Of a stretch of 64,000 nt of DNA, positions 25,642 to 35,178 are shown piece by piece. The first letter of the stretch is position 1. Each line of letters starts with the position of its first letter. The position numbers and the translations under genes were made by a program. A model generated the notes under the pieces. It was not told where the DNA came from. It saw only the letters and a list, made by a program, of their open reading frames with translations, and made no database searches. This stretch comes from Guptibacillus hwajinpoensis (lineage in GTDB: Bacteria > Bacillota > Bacilli > Bacillales > Guptibacillaceae): the NCBI RefSeq assembly GCF_005144865.1, contig NZ_SWFM01000001.1, positions 806,001-870,000 on the forward strand, given 5' to 3'.

Positions 25642-26397
25642 TTATGACTGCACAACATGCGATGCGTCAACTTGAGTATCAAGAAACGAAAGCCGACCAC
25701 CATATGTTTTTTGCAGATTATCTATTGTAAACACTTCTTCTGTTGGTCCGAGGGCGATTTTTCGTTTATTTAATAGAAGCGTCCAATCAAAATATTCCTT
25801 TACCGTTTGAAGGTCATGGTGAACAACGAGTACCGTTTTCCCCTGGGCTTTTAATTCATTTAACAAGGAAATGATCGCTTTTTCAGTAGCTGCGTCAACC
25901 CCAACGAAAGGTTCATCCATGAAATAAACAGTAGCATCCTGTGCAAGTGCCCTTGCAAGAAAAACGCGCTGTTGCTGTCCACCTGAAAGCTGGCTTATTT
26001 GCCTATTCGCATATTCTTTCATGCCTACTTTATCAAGCGCTTGTAAAGCAATAGCGGTGTCCTTCTTGCCAGGACGTCTAAACCACCCAATATGTCCATA
26101 CCGTCCCATTAAAACAACGTCTAATGCATTAGTTGGGAAGTCCCAATCAACAGAACCGCGCTGAGGAACATACCCAACTAGTTTTCTCTGAGATTTGTAT
26201 GATTTACCATAAATTTCTACATTGCCTGAAGCTGTTGGGATCAGTCCTAATATGGCCTTGATTAGGGTCGACTTTCCTGCTCCATTGGGTCCAACAACCC
26301 CAATTAACTTCCCTTCTGGCATATCAAATGTAATTTCTTGTAGAACTGGCTTCCGATCATATGCAACTGTAACGTTTGATACATTTACTGGATTCAT
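25642..26397 (-). CDS. mntB: Manganese ABC transporter ATPase MntB
   Basis: A 251-residue ABC ATPase. Walker [10 protein letters not shown] at about 36, Q-loop, signature LSGGQQQRV near 137, Walker B VYFMDEPF near 157 and the H-loop VVHHD near 190 are all intact. It drives Mn2+ import with MntC and MntD. Confidence 0.93.
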   Translation of the reverse strand: MNPVNVSNVTVAYDRKPVLQEITFDMPEGKLIGVVGPNGAGKSTLIKAILGLIPTASGNVEIYGKSYKSQRKLVGYVPQRGSVDWDFPTNALDVVLMGRYGHIGWFRRPGKKDTAIALQALDKVGMKEYANRQISQLSGGQQQRVFLARALAQDATVYFMDEPFVGVDAATEKAIISLLNELKAQGKTVLVVHHDLQTVKEYFDWTLLLNKRKIALGPTEEVFTIDNLQKTYGGRLSFLDTQVDASHVVQS

Positions 26398-26416
26398 CTC
26401 TTACTCCTTTCTTACA

Positions 26417-27346
26417 CTATTTCAGTGATTCTGTTATCGTTTCAATGTTATGTCTGTACATACCCGTGTAAGTTCCTTCAGCTGTACCTTCTTCTCCCAT
26501 TGCGTCAGAGAATAATTCTCCACCAATGACAACGTCATGCCCTTTTTCTCGTGAGCCTTCTACTACTGCATTAATGGACCGTTCTGAAATACTACTTTCT
26601 ATAAAGACAGCTTTAATGTTTCGATCAGCTAGAACGTTAACCAAATTTTGAACGTCACGTAAACCGTATTCTGAATCAGTACTTAAGCCCTGTAATCCTT
26701 TTACTTCCATACCATATGCCTGACCGAAGTATTGAAATGCATCATGCGCAGTTACAAGTACACGACTCTCTTCAGGGATCTCATTTATTCTTTCCTGCGC
26801 TTCTTTTTGAAGAGCAGTTAATTCTTCAAGATACGCTTCTGTGTTTTGCTCATAATCAGCTTTATGTTCTGGGTCGAATTCAATTAAACCATCTCGAACT
26901 TCTTTAACTGCATACTTCCATAATTCAATGTCAAACCAAACGTGAGGATCTACAGCCGACGAATTTGCTTGATCCACTAATAGCATATCTTCAGGAATAG
27001 CTTCAGCAACTGGGTAAGTCGGTTTTTCATCTTTCATTTTTGCAAAGATATCTCCCATTTTCCCTTCAAGGTGTAAACCATTATAGAAAATAATATCTGC
27101 GTTCGATAACTTGTTGATATCACCTTGAGATGCTTTGTACAAATGCGGATCAATTCCAGGACCCATAAGTGAATCAACTTTGACGTGTTCTTTACCTATG
27201 TTTTTAGCAATGTCCCCAATCTGACCAATTGTAGTTGTGATTTTAATCTTTCCTTCGCTATCCTTACCTGCATCAGTACTACTACACCCCGCAAGAACCA
27301 TAAGAAATAGTAAAGCAGTGAAAAGAACCCCTATCCATTTTTTCAT
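26417..27346 (-). CDS. mntA: Manganese-binding lipoprotein MntA
   Basis: A 309-residue metal-binding (ZnuA/TroA family) lipoprotein. The lipobox is VLAGC (Cys20). Family blocks: GPGIDPHLYKAS near 63 (first metal His), VDPHVWFDI near 132, VTAHDAFQYFGQAYGMEV near 200, and the final Asp in the C-terminal part. His-rich loop insertions of zinc proteins are missing, which supports manganese. It is the first gene of mntABCD. Confidence 0.93.
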   Translation of the reverse strand: MKKWIGVLFTALLFLMVLAGCSSTDAGKDSEGKIKITTTIGQIGDIAKNIGKEHVKVDSLMGPGIDPHLYKASQGDINKLSNADIIFYNGLHLEGKMGDIFAKMKDEKPTYPVAEAIPEDMLLVDQANSSAVDPHVWFDIELWKYAVKEVRDGLIEFDPEHKADYEQNTEAYLEELTALQKEAQERINEIPEESRVLVTAHDAFQYFGQAYGMEVKGLQGLSTDSEYGLRDVQNLVNVLADRNIKAVFIESSISERSINAVVEGSREKGHDVVIGGELFSDAMGEEGTAEGTYTGMYRHNIETITESLK

Positions 27347-27375
27347 ATTAATTTACCTCTCCTTCTATATTTCCA

Positions 27376-27408
27376 CCCTATACCTATAGCTCTAAGCTAA
27401 GGTATGGG
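27376..27408. other. Hairpin in the mnt leader
   Basis: CCCTATACC pairs with GGTATGGG and, inside it, TAGCT with AGCTA. It would form in the 5' leader of mntA, without a T-run. A regulatory role is open. Confidence 0.4.
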
Positions 27409-27490
27409 CTTTATTCGTGAGCTGTGCCTATCCAATTTCAATAGTTAAAAACAATTACTGATCTTCATAATTTTTCACCTAACAAACAAA

Positions 27491-27510
27491 TGTTTCCCGA
27501 AGGCAAAACT
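27491..27510. promoter_or_regulatory. MntR-like operator
   Basis: TGTTTCCCGAAGGCAAAACT is a near palindrome of the form TTTGCC-N4-GGAAAC. This is the type of site MntR binds upstream of B. subtilis mntA and mntH. It lies about 145 nt before mntA. Between 27511 and 27780 I see no gene. Confidence 0.6.
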
Positions 27511-27781
27511 CGTCTAAAAAAACAGAGCTGAGAATTCTCAACTCGTTTTACATTTCATGCACACAACTATAAATGTTTCCCTAGTACAAAAGTATCGCGT
27601 AAACGCATATCTGTCAACTTTATTTTATTCCACATCTAAAATTTTAGAATAGAAATACCTATTCCTGTTCTATTCCACATTTCCTTCCCATTACCTTTTC
27701 CACTATAAAAATAATCCGTTTCAGCTACTACTACCTTGCTGTGTGAGGTTTTTTATATTTCATTTGAAGCTTTCATAAACT

Positions 27782-27812
27782 AAAACGCGCTAGCGATATG
27801 CCAGCACGTTTT
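27782..27812 (-). terminator. Terminator-like hairpin of the kinase gene
   Basis: AAAACG-GCT-GC pairs with GC-AGC-CGTTTT with two single-base bulges, overlapping the stop. The T-run is short (GTTTTAGTTT). Confidence 0.55.
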
Positions 27813-29604
27813 AATTAACTGAAATTAACTTTTTTTGCACAGGTAAACATACTTCAACCTGCGTCCCCTCACCTTCGATACTTGAAAGCGTCATGCGTCC
27901 ATTATGATTTTCGATAATGTTAAAACTCACCATTAAACCGAGGCCAGTACCATTTTCTTTAAGGGTATAGAATGGTTCTCCAATTCTTGATAGCTGATGA
28001 TCTGGAATGCCCACCCCTTGATCTTTAATTGAAATAACGGCATCTCCGTCTTCATTTTTCGTTGCTTTTAATGTAATCATTCCCCCTGAGGGCATGGCTT
28101 CGATAGCATTTTTCAGCACATTCACAAAAACCTGTTTGATCTGGTTTTCTTCACAAACAAGAATGAATTGGTCGAATTCGTAGTCTGTTCTTATCACAAT
28201 ATCCTTCAAAATTGCTTGCGTTTTGAGAAGCGAAACAACATGCCTTAGTAGAGAGATAAGATCACTTTCAGCGAATTCTTTTTCTTGCGGTCTTGCAAGC
28301 AGCATAAACTCACTCACAATGAAATTAATACGATCAATCTCTGAGAGCATAATTTGCAAAAACTCTTGTGATTTTTCATCCTTTGCAGTGCTATGTAATA
28401 TATTCGCAAAACCCTTTAAAGAAGTTAACGGGTTTCTAATTTCATGTGCAACTCCCGCAGCTAATTCTCCAACTGCAGTTAGCTTTTCTGAACGCCTTAG
28501 AAGTTCTTCCGTTTCTTTTAACTCTGTAATATCCTCTACGAAAGCGATCACACCTTGCACTTTCCCCCCTACTATATGAGGAATTGATACAATTTTAACT
28601 TTAACGGTATGACCAAGCTTATGTACGATCGCGGATTCACATTTCTGCGGACTACCTTTTTTCGTTTCTTCAAAACAAACCATTGTTCGCTTTAGGAAAC
28701 GCTGTTCAACAATCTCAAAGCTAGTCTTAAATCTTGCCTCATTAGAGGAATAACCACTTATTTTCTCTAAAGAAGGGTTGATATTGAGAATTTGACCGTT
28801 TAGGTTTAAGAGCATCACACCGTCCGGACTGTTTTCTACCAGTGAGTGATATCTGTGCTCGCTTTCCTCTAGTTGATTGGCCTGTTTCTCAAGCTTACGA
28901 TCCCGAACAACACTAATTAGAATTAACACGGCTATAATAAAGATACCTGTCAAAACGATATATTGTAATAGTGTGTTATCACTGTAATTCTCAACGTTTA
29001 AACGCGGTTTTGCTAAAGACGTTGACATCGTCAAATAATAGATACATGAAGAGCCAATACCAAGTACAATAGCGCCAAACATTTTCCCCCAAGAGGAGAC
29101 CTTTTCGTTCGATACACCATAAACAAGCCATAAACTACTAATTGTTGTAAAAAAAGCAATAGACCCTGGGAGAGCTAATCTCCACCAGTCACTAAGCTTG
29201 TATGTAACGTTTAACAAATAGGTAGAAGTAAGCACCTGTAAAATAAATAATGAGAGCGCAATTGATATACTAGCAAAGAAAATAGCCCTTAAATGTCTTT
29301 TGTATGTAAGAATGAGAAATGAAAGAAATGAACCACATACAGGAATTAGTAGTGAAGTAGCAACAAACCATGGCTGATAGTGAGCTGATGATGCCGACGA
29401 CAATCCCAATATAACAATGTATTGTAGAATCCAAATTCCAGCTCCAAATGCAAGAGCACTACCTATTATCCAAATCTTTCTATATGAAAGCACCATATTT
29501 AAGGCCTTTTCATGAAAATCAAATGCTGTATATGCATAACTCACTACCATTAAAATCGAAATGACAACTAGAAAAAAATGAAATGTATATGTAAATTCCA
29601 TCAT
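27811..29604 (-). CDS. Membrane sensor histidine kinase (7TM, PAS, HisKA, HATPase)
   Basis: 597 residues with the start at 29604 (GTGGGG seven bases before). Seven membrane segments occupy about 5-235, arranged like the MHYT sensor domain but without its His residues. A PAS domain follows (about 248-365), then the HisKA box AAGVAHEIRNPLTSLKGF with the phosphorylatable His, and an ATPase domain with NAIEAMP, DQGVGIP and GTGLGLMV. The H-box is of the type found in sporulation kinases KinA-E. No response regulator gene is next to it, so it is an orphan. Confidence 0.9.
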   Translation of the reverse strand: MMEFTYTFHFFLVVISILMVVSYAYTAFDFHEKALNMVLSYRKIWIIGSALAFGAGIWILQYIVILGLSSASSAHYQPWFVATSLLIPVCGSFLSFLILTYKRHLRAIFFASISIALSLFILQVLTSTYLLNVTYKLSDWWRLALPGSIAFFTTISSLWLVYGVSNEKVSSWGKMFGAIVLGIGSSCIYYLTMSTSLAKPRLNVENYSDNTLLQYIVLTGIFIIAVLILISVVRDRKLEKQANQLEESEHRYHSLVENSPDGVMLLNLNGQILNINPSLEKISGYSSNEARFKTSFEIVEQRFLKRTMVCFEETKKGSPQKCESAIVHKLGHTVKVKIVSIPHIVGGKVQGVIAFVEDITELKETEELLRRSEKLTAVGELAAGVAHEIRNPLTSLKGFANILHSTAKDEKSQEFLQIMLSEIDRINFIVSEFMLLARPQEKEFAESDLISLLRHVVSLLKTQAILKDIVIRTDYEFDQFILVCEENQIKQVFVNVLKNAIEAMPSGGMITLKATKNEDGDAVISIKDQGVGIPDHQLSRIGEPFYTLKENGTGLGLMVSFNIIENHNGRMTLSSIEGEGTQVEVCLPVQKKLISVN

Positions 29605-29834
29605 GCTAAACCCCACTCTTTTTCTCGTATTTCGATGTAAAAATATGATTATTCATATCCCTAATACTATTTGACAGTCTACAGCTTATTCCTTCCACAT
29701 TTTACAAACACTTTAAATTTTCTTGTGAAGCAACAGATAATAACAAGCAGCCTGTTCATAACAGGCTACATTAAACAATTAGAAAGGCTAACTTTCCGCT
29801 AATCTGGGTATTAAAGAGTGAAGGAGGAGTACAC

Positions 29835-30119
29835 ATGCCACAAATTCTATTCAAAGTTCAACAAGTCCATCGTCTATACAACCACCACATACCTGATACA
29901 TATGAAGCAGAAGTAGAAGTGGAAATCATTAATCGTGAATCAGGTGAACTTATTCAACAAGGTACATTACCGGTTCAATTTAATGAACACGGCTCATTCC
30001 CTTCGATATCACACATTCAAAAATTTGTGCCTGATAAGAAGATGCAGACAAAACTTCTATTTGATATTCGAAGATACGTTCGTAAATTACGCCCGTATCT
30101 GCAAACTGATGATGAATAA
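29835..30119 (+). CDS. Unknown 94-residue protein
   Basis: I do not recognise it. The sequence is soluble, mixed alpha/beta, with a VEVEIINRESGELIQQGTLPVQF strand hairpin in the middle and a basic C-terminal helix. AAGGAGGAG lies before the ATG, so it is very likely translated. Its stop lies directly against the stop of the convergent regulator gene. Confidence 0.65.
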   Translation: MPQILFKVQQVHRLYNHHIPDTYEAEVEVEIINRESGELIQQGTLPVQFNEHGSFPSISHIQKFVPDKKMQTKLLFDIRRYVRKLRPYLQTDDE

Positions 30120-31979
30120 CTAGGCCTCATATAAATAGCGATAGATGTTACAAGCAACCTGTATATTCAGTAGATCCGTAGGGTCATTAAAATCCATATT
30201 CATGATTTCCTGAATGCGTTGGATCCGATAGTTCATTGTGTTCACATGAACGTGTAGTTGTTCAGAAGCATTTTTCAAATCCTGACCTGTCGATAAATAG
30301 ACGAATAGCGTTTGGAATAATTCACCTTTACGTCTCTTCTCATAAGCAAGGAGAGGAGAAAGGTATTCAAACGCATAATTAGCAAGCTCGTCTTCTTTGT
30401 TATTTAATAGTAAGCGCAACGCACCAAGTTCTTCATACCATGATGTGGATCCTGCAAAGGTAAAACGTTTCAGAAATTTTATCGTTTTCTTCGCTTCTTC
30501 AAAAGATTGATGTAGCGCACGTATACCTTTAACTGGTTTTCCGATACCGATCCGACAAACTTTCTCTTCAGATATTCCCTCGATTAAATGATTGAAATCA
30601 TTCATTAAACGGTTAACCGTGATAATGGATGATTCAATCCCATCCCTGTAGCTATTATGGAAGAGTAAGACTACTTGCCTCCCCCATTCTGTTACAAGCA
30701 CCTTTATGTCACCATTATTCGTTAGTAAGTGGCTTATAGCAGAGTGAATACATCTGCGTAACCATTCTTCTTGCTCTTCACTATATTCCTGCGGCACATC
30801 AAGAACAGCAGCTGTGAAATAACCATCCATACTTGTATGCAAGCGATTCGAAACATAGCTTAAATCTGAATCATCCTCTTGTTCTGATAAAACATTAATA
30901 AGTAACTCACTTGTTAAACGCTGCTGTTCCTTGTGCTCAGATTCCTTCTTCATTAATTGGAGACCTGCTACAGTACAAGCATGATACACTGCAGAATGTT
31001 CAAATCTAGTAAGAGAAAGCTTATCCGTTATAATGGCAAGATAACCGAGTGGGAATGTTAATCTTCCTAACGGGAATAGCAGAAACTCCCCTTCTAACCC
31101 TACAATAGCCTGTTCCTTCTCATTCTCATTTCCCTTACCATGCTTTGAATAAATATGATTAGTAATAGTATGCTTGAGTAGTTTCCTGTTCTCCAACTCT
31201 TCTGTACTCGAAGCCTTCACATCACCAAATGGATCAAATACCACGACTGCTTTACCAATAGCATTCGCTAAGTAGGAGCATATTTCCTGAAAAGAACTCT
31301 CATCCATCCCTATGTCAGATAAGGCTTGATGTGTTTCTACAGATTTAGATAAACCCTCATTCTGATGAATAATCGTTTGATTAAACCGCTGCACTTTTTC
31401 AAGAGAAATCTCTTTGTTTCGATATAAATCGGCATTCTCGAGGGCAATAGCTGCCTGGGAAGATATCGCCTCTACTAGCCGGATATCATCCTCTGTAAAT
31501 GGTTTTTCTTGTTTAAAACGATCAAGCACGATTACTCCTGTACAAGTGGAGTCCTGGATAATTGGAATACATATCGTGCTCATCGGCCGTTCCTTAGCAG
31601 ATTGTTGATACAACACAGCATTCTGATCACTCATTGTACTCATCGCATTAGCTACTTCTTCGCTTGTTCGAAAATGGATTGTTTTTTCTTGTTCATAAGC
31701 CATCCCTGTCATGGACTCACCTGACTTTAGCATCACTTCGATAACGGATTTTTTGCGAAAGCCCGTGGAAGCCGCTACTTTAAGTCCTTTACTTTTAGGG
31801 TCATATAGAAAGAGCACTCCTCCATCTGCAGCATCAATCGCCGAAACAGCTTCTTCAATCACTGATTGAATCACAGAATAAAAGTCTAACGAAGAGTTAA
31901 ATATAGTCGAAACTTGCATTAGCAGGTGTAGCTGCCGCTTGCTTAGTTCTGCTTCATTCTCCAGTAAACCTTTCGCCAT
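30120..31979 (-). CDS. GAF-domain regulator with PucR-type HTH
   Basis: A 619-residue regulator. A GAF domain covers about 25-185 (VSAIDAADGGVLFLYD; AISSQAAIALENADLY). A second GAF-like region and a PucR-type middle follow. The C-terminus has the PucR helix-turn-helix (LFQTLFVYLSTGQDLKNASEQLHVHVNTMNYRIQRI near 560). It starts 21 nt after the M20 amidohydrolase gene and is probably in the same transcript, so it may control breakdown of acylated amino acids or purine-related compounds; the ligand is unknown. Confidence 0.85.
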   Translation of the reverse strand: MAKGLLENEAELSKRQLHLLMQVSTIFNSSLDFYSVIQSVIEEAVSAIDAADGGVLFLYDPKSKGLKVAASTGFRKKSVIEVMLKSGESMTGMAYEQEKTIHFRTSEEVANAMSTMSDQNAVLYQQSAKERPMSTICIPIIQDSTCTGVIVLDRFKQEKPFTEDDIRLVEAISSQAAIALENADLYRNKEISLEKVQRFNQTIIHQNEGLSKSVETHQALSDIGMDESSFQEICSYLANAIGKAVVVFDPFGDVKASSTEELENRKLLKHTITNHIYSKHGKGNENEKEQAIVGLEGEFLLFPLGRLTFPLGYLAIITDKLSLTRFEHSAVYHACTVAGLQLMKKESEHKEQQRLTSELLINVLSEQEDDSDLSYVSNRLHTSMDGYFTAAVLDVPQEYSEEQEEWLRRCIHSAISHLLTNNGDIKVLVTEWGRQVVLLFHNSYRDGIESSIITVNRLMNDFNHLIEGISEEKVCRIGIGKPVKGIRALHQSFEEAKKTIKFLKRFTFAGSTSWYEELGALRLLLNNKEDELANYAFEYLSPLLAYEKRRKGELFQTLFVYLSTGQDLKNASEQLHVHVNTMNYRIQRIQEIMNMDFNDPTDLLNIQVACNIYRYLYEA

Positions 31980-32000
31980 TTATTTCGCTCCTTCTCGCTA

Positions 32001-33215
32001 TTATCGATTAACTTCTTCTGCTTCTGACAGTGATTGACTGGATTGCTCTAAATAGGACAATGTAGCTTCTCCAAGTGTTTTTGCTGCAATTAACATCGCT
32101 TCTTCATCGATATCAAACATTTGGTGATGATGAGGATAGGTAGATTGTCTTTTCTCGTTTCCAGATCCCGTTAGGAAGAAAGTGCCTGGAACTTTTTGCA
32201 GATAATAAGCAACATCTTCACCGACCATTAAAGCTTCTGTCTCGACTACATCTTTTACACATTCTACTTTTTTAGCAGCATCTTTTAGCATCATCGTTTC
32301 TTTCTCATGATTTACTACTGGAGGATAGCCTCTTTGATAGTTGAAAGAATAGTCCGCCCCAGCAGATACGCAAGCTCCTTTAATCATTTGTTCCATTAGT
32401 GTAATGATCTTTTCGCGCACTTCCATATCAAACGTTCGAACTGTACCTTTTAATGTGGCTGTTTCTGATAGAACGTTAAAAGCAGATCCTGCATGAAACG
32501 AACCAATTGAAACGACTGCTGTTCTAGATGGATTCACAAAGCGACTTACGATTTGTTGAAGGTTCGTAACTAGCCCGCTTGCGATAACTATCGAATCAAT
32601 TGCCTCGTGTGGAATCCCTCCATGACCTCCCTTGCCTTTAATAACAATTTCAAAGGAATCAGCTGCTGCCATAAACCTACCAGTTTTATAAGCAATCGTT
32701 CCTGTCGGAAAGCCTGACCATAGATGCGTTCCAAACAGTACGTCAACGCCGTCAAGGCATCCGTCTTCGATCATTGGCTTTGCTCCACCAGGCGTAATCT
32801 CTTCAGCAAACTGATGAATGAAAACGACTTTCCCAGAAATTTTCTCTTTCTGTTCATGCAAAGCCTTTGCTAGAAACAATAACGTTGATGTATGCCCGTC
32901 ATGTCCACAAGCGTGCATTACACCTGGAACTGTAGATTTATAAGATACGTCTTTCTTATCATTAATTGGTAGTGCATCGAAGTCAGCGCGTAAAGCGACT
33001 GTTTTACCAGGAAGCGCTCCTTCAAGAACGGCTACAACTCCTCTTCCTCCTACTTCTGTTCTAACCTTCATACCAAGTTCATCATAGAAATCTGCAATCA
33101 ACTGGGGTGTACGAACTTCTTCAAAGGATAGTTCGGGATTTCTATGTAAGTCCCTCCTAAGGTCAACCATGTCAGGATATAGCTCATCTAACCTATTATA
33201 AAGTGCTGATTTCAT
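32001..33215 (-). CDS. M20 family amidohydrolase
   Basis: A 404-residue zinc-dependent hydrolase of the N-acyl-amino-acid amidohydrolase/hippurate hydrolase group. MHACGHDGHT (about 101-110) holds the metal-binding His and Asp, EEITPGGAKPMIEDG the catalytic Glu region, HGGIPHEAIDSI the dimer His, and a late His in YPHHHQMFD. The lid domain lies between. Substrates of this group are N-acetyl or N-benzoyl amino acids. Confidence 0.92.
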   Translation of the reverse strand: MKSALYNRLDELYPDMVDLRRDLHRNPELSFEEVRTPQLIADFYDELGMKVRTEVGGRGVVAVLEGALPGKTVALRADFDALPINDKKDVSYKSTVPGVMHACGHDGHTSTLLFLAKALHEQKEKISGKVVFIHQFAEEITPGGAKPMIEDGCLDGVDVLFGTHLWSGFPTGTIAYKTGRFMAAADSFEIVIKGKGGHGGIPHEAIDSIVIASGLVTNLQQIVSRFVNPSRTAVVSIGSFHAGSAFNVLSETATLKGTVRTFDMEVREKIITLMEQMIKGACVSAGADYSFNYQRGYPPVVNHEKETMMLKDAAKKVECVKDVVETEALMVGEDVAYYLQKVPGTFFLTGSGNEKRQSTYPHHHQMFDIDEEAMLIAAKTLGEATLSYLEQSSQSLSEAEEVNR

Positions 33216-33453
33216 CTCTTATTCTCCTCTCCTCTTTCTGTTTTAAGAATAATTATACTAGTCTGACTCTAATACGCTATGTGTATTTTAACAAAAATTC
33301 TGACTTTAATATGTAGATTATAACAAATCAATTGTGAAAAATTGTGAATTTGGGTTGTAGAAAGCTAACCTATTCTTTTAATAGAGTACAGTTAGTTGCA
33401 TAAAAGCGCCCTATTTTCTAAAATGAATTTGGACGATAAAGGAGGAATGACAC

Positions 33454-34071
33454 ATGCGTATTTTACTTTTAGGAGCGACTGGGAGAGTGGGAAGTGACAT
33501 TCTCAAACTCGCAGTTGCAGATCAGCATGATGTGAAGGTTCTGGTGAGATCACCAGAACAGCTCGAAGTAAGCGAAAATGTAACAGTTATTGAAGGGGAC
33601 GTGCTCAATGAGAGCAATCTAGATAAAGCCGTTCAAGGTGTTGATGTTATTGTTAGCGCTCTTAGTACTGATAAAACGACCACATTATCTGAAAGCACAC
33701 CTATGCTCATTCATGCTATGGAGAAACATCAGGTTAAACGGATTATAACGGTTGGCACTGCAGGGATATTAAATAGTCGTACTGAACCAGATTTGTATAG
33801 ATTCGAGTCGTCAGAATCAAAAAGAAAAACAACACGTGCCGCAGAAGAGCACTTGTCAGTTTATAAAAATCTCGCTGCAAGCGAACTAGATTGGACCATT
33901 ATTTGCCCAACCTATTTACCAGACGGCGCTCCTAAAGGAGAATATAGGATAAGTGAGGATGTTCTTCCTGAGGACGGACGTGAAATTTCAGTAGGAGACA
34001 CGGCTGAGTTTGTTTACCAAACACTACTGAGCAATAGTCACATAAATAAGCGAGTTGGTATTTCGTACTAA
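33454..34071 (+). CDS. NAD(P)-binding atypical SDR protein
   Basis: A 205-residue NmrA-like/atypical short-chain dehydrogenase. The Rossmann motif GATGRVG (7-13) and VIEGDVLNESNL near 45 are typical; there is no YxxxK. Such proteins act as NAD(P)H sensors or flavin reductases. Preceded by AAAGGAGGAA. Its TAA abuts the stop of the opposing gerC gene with no gap. Confidence 0.88.
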   Translation: MRILLLGATGRVGSDILKLAVADQHDVKVLVRSPEQLEVSENVTVIEGDVLNESNLDKAVQGVDVIVSALSTDKTTTLSESTPMLIHAMEKHQVKRIITVGTAGILNSRTEPDLYRFESSESKRKTTRAAEEHLSVYKNLAASELDWTIICPTYLPDGAPKGEYRISEDVLPEDGREISVGDTAEFVYQTLLSNSHINKRVGISY

Positions 34072-35178
34072 TTATTGAAGCATTCCATTATCACGAACGA
34101 CTACATTAAAGCTAATATTAACTGGGACCTTCTCAAGAAGGTCCTCTTCTTTCATGCTCTTCCATTGCCCATAACTTACTGAATTCCGAACAATACGACT
34201 AACGCCGAGGCTGTCTGCCTGTTTTTCTTTCAGTATTTCAATTAATTTAGCTGCCTCATTAGTTAAATGACGATCTATTAATTTTTCTACTTCCTTATAA
34301 TTAGTTGGAGAATCACCTTTTATATGTGACCCTGTATCCTCTAATAGGGCTCCTTCCATTGTGACATGGATACGAATCTCTTTAATACCGGCTCCATTTT
34401 TTTTAACGTTTACTTTTGGCTTGCTATGATTGTATGAAAAGAAAAAATTACGATAGCCAGATTCTTGAGGAATCTTCACAACAAGATCACTACTTTTCAC
34501 TTTACCAATAAGTAACAACAAAATTTTAGATTCTGGAATCGTTAAATTTCCAACATACTGATCACCACGAAAAAGCGCTGATCCCTTTACAACAACGTCT
34601 TTACCTTCTACACCGATTAATGGAACTACTGGATCGATACCATCGTCTAGTAAGTCCCTAGAAAAATGGTGAATATCTGCATAGGGAATCGTAAATTTGT
34701 CCGTATCTTTTTTCAACATTTTATCTACATAGTTACCTGTACTTTCAATTGGAATACTTTCAAGAATAGCACTTGCTTCTCCTTCAGCGACCACTACTTT
34801 TACTTGAGAGCCAATCTCTCGATCTCGCTCAACTGATTGTATAATACGATTAATTCCGTCAGAAGCAAACTCTTCCCCAAAAATCAGTGAACGTATTTGA
34901 CCATTAACAATTTGCTGCTCCGTTTTAGCAGATAATTGTTTTTCTGCTTCTTTCTTAGAATAAGCAACTGTATCAAGTTTAATTTCTGTACTAGTTGACT
35001 CGTCCGAAAAACTAGGAAATGTTGAAGTGACAAGCATTTTCTCTTCATCTGAATCAGACGCTTTATCGAAACACATCACGCTCATGAATCCCAAGTTTTC
35101 TATAATTTTTTGATCATTGCACCCTAGGAGTAGAAAGATTAAAGAAAATACAATAACTAAAAGTTTTAAATTACGCAC
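34072..35178 (-). CDS. Ger(x)C family germinant receptor lipoprotein
   Basis: A 368-residue C subunit of a nutrient germinant receptor. The lipobox LLLGC gives Cys20, so it should be anchored at the outer face of the inner spore membrane. Family blocks are VVVAEGEASAIL, LIGKVKSSDLVVK and the C-terminal Ger(x)C domain. Its start overlaps the gerB gene by eight bases. Confidence 0.9.
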   Translation of the reverse strand: MRNLKLLVIVFSLIFLLLGCNDQKIIENLGFMSVMCFDKASDSDEEKMLVTSTFPSFSDESTSTEIKLDTVAYSKKEAEKQLSAKTEQQIVNGQIRSLIFGEEFASDGINRIIQSVERDREIGSQVKVVVAEGEASAILESIPIESTGNYVDKMLKKDTDKFTIPYADIHHFSRDLLDDGIDPVVPLIGVEGKDVVVKGSALFRGDQYVGNLTIPESKILLLLIGKVKSSDLVVKIPQESGYRNFFFSYNHSKPKVNVKKNGAGIKEIRIHVTMEGALLEDTGSHIKGDSPTNYKEVEKLIDRHLTNEAAKLIEILKEKQADSLGVSRIVRNSVSYGQWKSMKEEDLLEKVPVNISFNVVVRDNGMLQ

